Made by a program: the position numbers and the translations under genes. Shown piece after piece: positions 61,430 to 64,000 of a stretch of DNA of 64,000 nucleotides. The DNA lies in IMG/VR virus record IMGVR_UViG_3300034198_009894, positions 62,001 through 126,000 of that record; one strand, given 5' to 3'. The notes beneath the pieces are model-generated. The model saw only the letters and a program-made list of their open reading frames with translations, was not told the origin of the DNA and did not search any database. Numbering within the stretch: the first letter of the stretch is position 1; the number at the start of each line of letters is the position of its first letter. This DNA is from a virus.

Positions 61430-61868
61430 TTTGAAATCCTCGTTCTTGGCACATTTTTGCCATTATTATGTATTTATCTATTTCTCTTTGAAATTTGTTT
61501 TGTCTTTCAATGTCCTGTTCGTACTTTACACTATAAAGTAAAAAGTCAAAATTCTTATTTTTTTTGAGCTTTGAATGTATCAACTTATCTACCGCAACGC
61601 TCTCTAGCTTTAGATCCAGTTCTAATATTCTAGCAGTCTCATAAAACTTATTGCTTCTGTCTAAAATTGTCCAAGCAATCGCGTGCTTCATTTTATGAAA
61701 CACAAATGTTTTTTCATCGCGATATCTATAAACAGTAATCTTGTGTTTGTCTTGACGAATTTCATACTGCTCAAAAATTGTATGGGTCCCGTCGTCGTTT
61801 TTAAAGAACATACAGTTTAGTAACGACGGGCTGATTAAATTTTGTATATGATGTAAAGTATTATTCAT
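61380..61868 (-). CDS. Hypothetical protein, 162 aa, basic
   Basis: The ATG at 61868 overlaps the end of the upstream gene by 8 nt. The sequence has a beta part (IFEQYEIRQDKHKITVYRYRDEKTFVF) and then helical Lys/Arg-rich stretches (LDLKLESVAVDKLIHSKLKKNKN and RQNKFQREIDKYII). It ends in PARKQKEQISN. The YEI...YRYRD pattern reminds me of a family in T4-like aquatic phages. It may bind nucleic acid, given its charge. The 50-nt overlap with the next gene is unusual in this window. Confidence 0.72.
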   Translation of the reverse strand: MNNTLHHIQNLISPSLLNCMFFKNDDGTHTIFEQYEIRQDKHKITVYRYRDEKTFVFHKMKHAIAWTILDRSNKFYETARILELDLKLESVAVDKLIHSKLKKNKNFDFLLYSVKYEQDIERQNKFQREIDKYIIMAKMCQERGFQNELNRPARKQKEQISN

Positions 61869-62307
61869 CTTCTACTATCTCAAACTCAACATTTTTTAAA
61901 TTTGATGAAGTATTTAGCTGACTTACGTTTGTTACTGACTCGTCCAAATTTAAAAGCATAGGAACTCCATCGCAATCGGTTAGAAGTTTTCCTAAATTAG
62001 AGTTTTCATCAGCAAATACTCCACTGTGACTAATAGTAAAAGAAAATGACCACATTATTACATCGTCTGTCTTAAACTGTATTTTGTCTCCCCATCGCAA
62101 ATCTTTCTTAGAAACACTGAGTTGTTTTGGGGTAGTTATATTTTCTGGTTGACTACGCATACTTATTACTTGTAGCATAGTTTCAAAATTGGCTTGTTGA
62201 TTTCTTTGCTTTACGTATTCAGCTTGATTCGTAACAACAGAATGATTTTGTCGGTGACTGATATTAGTATTGGTAATATCAAATAGAGTGTAGCATCTAA
62301 TCTTCAT
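61861..62307 (-). CDS. Hypothetical protein, 148 aa, leaderless-type start
   Basis: It starts MKIRCYTLFDITNTNIS and contains RNQQANFETMLQVISMRSQPENI and KKDLRWGDKIQFKTDDVIMWSFSFTISH. The MKIRCYTLFDIT opening recalls a family in T4-like aquatic phages. The ATG lies 8 nt after a GTAAATA late-promoter motif, without a Shine-Dalgarno, and just after a 30-nt palindromic terminator. That gives the same terminator-promoter-ATG order as at 8532. Virion or assembly involvement is only inferred. Confidence 0.73.
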   Translation of the reverse strand: MKIRCYTLFDITNTNISHRQNHSVVTNQAEYVKQRNQQANFETMLQVISMRSQPENITTPKQLSVSKKDLRWGDKIQFKTDDVIMWSFSFTISHSGVFADENSNLGKLLTDCDGVPMLLNLDESVTNVSQLNTSSNLKNVEFEIVEDE

Positions 62308-62315
62308 AGTATTAG

Positions 62316-62322
62316 TATTTAC
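62316..62322 (-). promoter_or_regulatory. Late promoter variant GTAAATA, leaderless arrangement
   Basis: The motif lies 8 nt before the ATG of 61861..62307 and just after the palindromic terminator at 62331..62360. Confidence 0.5.
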
Positions 62323-62330
62323 CGACCAAT

Positions 62331-62360
62331 AAAAAACCCAGGAATATTCCTGGGTTTTTT
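62331..62360. terminator. Perfect 30-nt palindromic terminator
   Basis: CCCAGGAATATTCCTGGG is flanked by A6 and T6. It lies after the small Gly/Ala-rich gene and before the promoter of 61861..62307. Confidence 0.8.
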
Positions 62361-62377
62361 GAGTGCTTACTGTACTA

Positions 62378-62767
62378 TTAAGCTAGTCCGCCAGCAGTAA
62401 CTACTGCGCCAGCCAAGTTATAGCCATTTACTGTTCCTAGTGCTTGTATCGCAGACTGTAGAGAGGCAGCAGCGTCTCCGCCTGTTGGGTACATAGCAAC
62501 GCGGAATACTCCATTATTGTTGAATTGATACATGTGAATGGTACTCATTTGAGCCATTACACGTAGAACTGCTTCAACGGCGCCGCCTGTGCCAAACTGT
62601 CCGCTAACACCATCAGCGCCCAAGTCGCCGGTGTAAAAGTCTAGCTTTGGACCCTGAGGTTGAATTGGGATGCCAGCAGAACCACTTGTGGCCCCGTTTA
62701 CATAAGTACCTACGTCATATACGGCTACGCCACTTGCGTCACCATTTGTTCTTGTAAAACTTGCCAT
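62378..62767 (-). CDS. Small Gly/Ala-rich probable virion protein, 129 aa
   Basis: AAGGAG lies 8 nt before the ATG, with an ATAAATA promoter about 45 nt upstream and a perfect palindromic terminator right after the stop, so it is a single-gene unit likely expressed strongly. The chain (ASFTRTNGDASGVAVYDVG, then VEAVLRVMAQMSTIHMYQF and RVAMYPTGGDAAASLQSAIQALG) looks compact and neutral. Its well-isolated strong expression signals suggest an abundant structural protein, by inference only. Confidence 0.75.
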   Translation of the reverse strand: MASFTRTNGDASGVAVYDVGTYVNGATSGSAGIPIQPQGPKLDFYTGDLGADGVSGQFGTGGAVEAVLRVMAQMSTIHMYQFNNNGVFRVAMYPTGGDAAASLQSAIQALGTVNGYNLAGAVVTAGGLA

Positions 62768-62810
62768 TTTTAAATCTCCTTGTTGTTATGAGGTTAAAAT
62801 CCTCTATACT

Positions 62811-62817
62811 TATTTAT
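62811..62817 (-). promoter_or_regulatory. Late promoter-like ATAAATA
   Basis: The motif lies 43 nt before the ATG of 62378..62767, which has AAGGAG. Confidence 0.58.
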
Positions 62818-62837
62818 CATTTTGATAAAAAAAATAG

Positions 62838-63644
62838 TCATAGACGATAATAAGCGTGAAACAGCTTATTTAGCTTGTCTATCGTTGCGGTCGTAGTAAC
62901 TTTCATATCACCAACAACTGGAGTCAGTGAGCGACCGGTGACATCTATCCAAACGCTGTTTACGAAATCGTATCTAAAATCTCTGTTCTCAGTAATAACT
63001 CGTGGCTCTGGAGTTATGTCGCTACCAGGAGGATTAAAAGAGTCAAATTTAGATTTAGACATAGGATTACTAACTGGTAATTTTCCACCCGCTCCTATTC
63101 TGTTGTAGAAAATTGTCCATACCGTTTTATCAGGAGGTTGATCATTTCCTAGCGGTGTTGCTCCTGCGGGCGCAGATTGTTCCTGTGATGAATATACTAT
63201 ATTCCACACGGCATTAGATAAAATCTCTGCTATTTTAGGGTTTAGTCTGCTTCCGGCAGCGGTGTAAGCAGTAACAAATTCATTAATAGCATTATCTATA
63301 GACGTCAATTGTTGCTGAGTTGGACGCAATTTATTATTAACAGTGATCTCGTACATTAAAAACTCTTTAACTACCTGATCAACAGATCCAACGGCTTCAT
63401 TGGCAATAATAGACTCAACCAAATGATTAAAAGACGAGTATGACTGATTCTGTCTAGTTTCGGCCAACCCGTTAGATTTAAATTTCTGTTGAAGTCTACT
63501 GTAGAAACCGGTAAACCACTTTTTATTGGCAATTTCCATATCTCTTTTATCGTAGGCTACCGCTTGTCTTGTTTGACCTAACCAGCCGCGCCTTGCCGCC
63601 CAGTCCGTTACGGCATTCTCATCAACAAATTCACTACTTTTCAT
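62838..63644 (-). CDS. Hypothetical protein, 268 aa
   Basis: AGGA lies 6 nt before the ATG, and the gene overlaps the end of the upstream gene by 11 nt. It starts KSSEFVDENAVTDWAARRGWLGQTRQAVAYDKRD and contains QQQLTSIDNAINEFVTAYTAAG-like helical segments in the middle. Its last 90 residues include SNPMSKSKFDSFNPPGSD and FRYDFVNSVWIDVTGRSLTP. I do not recognise the family. The N-terminal pattern is similar in style to assembly or structural proteins of other large aquatic phages. Confidence 0.7.
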   Translation of the reverse strand: MKSSEFVDENAVTDWAARRGWLGQTRQAVAYDKRDMEIANKKWFTGFYSRLQQKFKSNGLAETRQNQSYSSFNHLVESIIANEAVGSVDQVVKEFLMYEITVNNKLRPTQQQLTSIDNAINEFVTAYTAAGSRLNPKIAEILSNAVWNIVYSSQEQSAPAGATPLGNDQPPDKTVWTIFYNRIGAGGKLPVSNPMSKSKFDSFNPPGSDITPEPRVITENRDFRYDFVNSVWIDVTGRSLTPVVGDMKVTTTATIDKLNKLFHAYYRL

Positions 63645-63888
63645 TTGAATCCTCTGATCGCTTTAAGCTACGAACAAACTTTCCTTGATCGCGATTTTTG
63701 ATAGCAATCAATAATTTTTTTTCTAAAACGGCAGCTTGCTCAGCAGTATAGTTACGCTGTATTACTTCAAGTAAATGTATAGCACTGGAAATAACATTCA
63801 CCGCACGATTTTCAATTATGTGCTTAGTGTCATGGCTTCTGCTGATGCTTTCAAGCTCTTCTAACAATGTTTTAGTTTGTCGTTTCAT
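63634..63888 (-). CDS. Small helical protein, 84 aa, leaderless-type start
   Basis: The sequence KRQTKTLLEELESISRSHDTKHIIENRAVNVISSAIHLLEVI is helical. The opening KRQTKTLLEEL with IIENRA reminds me of a short family in T4-like aquatic phages. The ATG lies only 6 nt after an ATAAATA promoter motif and lacks a Shine-Dalgarno sequence. It shares 11 nt with the next gene. The function is unknown. Confidence 0.7.
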   Translation of the reverse strand: MKRQTKTLLEELESISRSHDTKHIIENRAVNVISSAIHLLEVIQRNYTAEQAAVLEKKLLIAIKNRDQGKFVRSLKRSEDSNEK

Positions 63889-63894
63889 ATTAAA

Positions 63895-63901
63895 TATTTA
63901 T
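63895..63901 (-). promoter_or_regulatory. Late promoter-like ATAAATA, leaderless arrangement
   Basis: The motif lies 6 nt before the ATG of 63634..63888 with no ribosome site. Confidence 0.5.
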
Positions 63902-63916
63902 CTTGTATTACGATAA

Positions 63917-64000
63917 TTAATTAGTCTTCTTTAAATTACTAAGCATTGATTTAAGCTTGGCACTTTGTACGTCTGCCTGTACTGCTTTCACAGGAGTGGA
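63917..64000 (-). CDS. C-terminal end of a gene running off the right edge
   Basis: The minus frame from base 64000 to a TAA at 63917 gives 27 residues, KAVQADVQSAKLKSMLSNLKKTN preceded by STPV, with no in-frame stop before the edge. The helix-like, Lys-rich ending and the position upstream of a promoter support a real gene end. The two other minus frames hit stops early. Family unknown. Confidence 0.5.
   Translation of the reverse strand, partial: STPVKAVQADVQSAKLKSMLSNLKKTN

Noticed and set aside
62814-62830. Hairpin TTTATCA...TGATAAA as a terminator for 62838..63644
   Set aside because: The T run lies on the wrong side of the stem for minus-strand termination, and the stem overlaps the late promoter.
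1-64000. tRNA genes
   Set aside because: All intergenic gaps are under about 145 bases, and none shows a cloverleaf with TTC-type arms that I can recognise; a tRNA scan would settle it.
1-64000. Integrated prophage
   Set aside because: No integrase, attachment-site repeats or bacterial flanking genes are visible; the content fits a lytic myovirus.

Overview
The window looks like part of the genome of a large tailed phage related to the T4-like myoviruses of marine and fresh waters. It carries a T4 gp44-type sliding-clamp-loader ATPase, a GroES-like co-chaperonin, PhoH, a DnaE-like fragment, a PD-(D/E)XK nuclease, a GTA-type three-TM holin, T4-style late promoters ((N)TAAATA) and many short, tightly packed or overlapping genes. 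It also holds a very large set of modular fibre genes. The sequence is AT-rich by eye. I saw no tRNA, rRNA, CRISPR array, transposase or integrase, and no host flank. The host cannot be named from this sequence.

Region 1 to about 40.4 kb is an almost unbroken minus-strand array of 15 adhesin or fibre genes, the leftmost running off the window. They share a small set of modules. These are LamG/concanavalin A-like domains (I count 19 in four genes), three PKD domains, GGTG/LLPSQ linker repeats, a beta-helix, Gly-rich tips and a short N-terminal anchor of the form 'IKLKRS...GELA...GKLFY'. Most genes or gene pairs have their own late promoter and are separated by rho-independent-type hairpins. 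Region 40.5 to 47.6 kb is a minus-strand block. It encodes, in transcription order, two conserved proteins of unknown function, the holin, DnaJ, ClpA, a hypothetical, three small proteins (two of them under 60 residues) and a glycosyltransferase-like protein next to the fibres. A symmetrical divergent promoter pair at 47.60-47.63 kb also drives the only plus-strand genes: a small acidic protein, a beta-helix fibre and probably phoH.

Region 50.76 to 55.0 kb, on the minus strand, holds replication and chaperone genes: gp44, a GroES-like protein and the DnaE-like fragment. It also has several short conserved genes, one of which apparently starts with ATT. Region 55.0 to 64.0 kb holds another 1,511-residue fibre with tandem repeats, the nuclease and a run of small proteins that may be virion or assembly proteins. 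The window ends in a partial gene.

Functional picture: the phage appears to invest much of its genome in a modular receptor-binding repertoire expressed late. It also brings its own proteostasis helpers: a ClpA unfoldase that retains a ClpP-docking-type IGF tripeptide, DnaJ, and a GroES-like protein. No matching ClpP, DnaK or GroEL is seen, which suggests these work with host partners. After adding the edge genes and the short genes, no gene-free stretch longer than about 145 bases remains. Coordinates, frames, motifs and hairpins were read from the sequence. Family names rest on recognising motifs by eye, without database searches.
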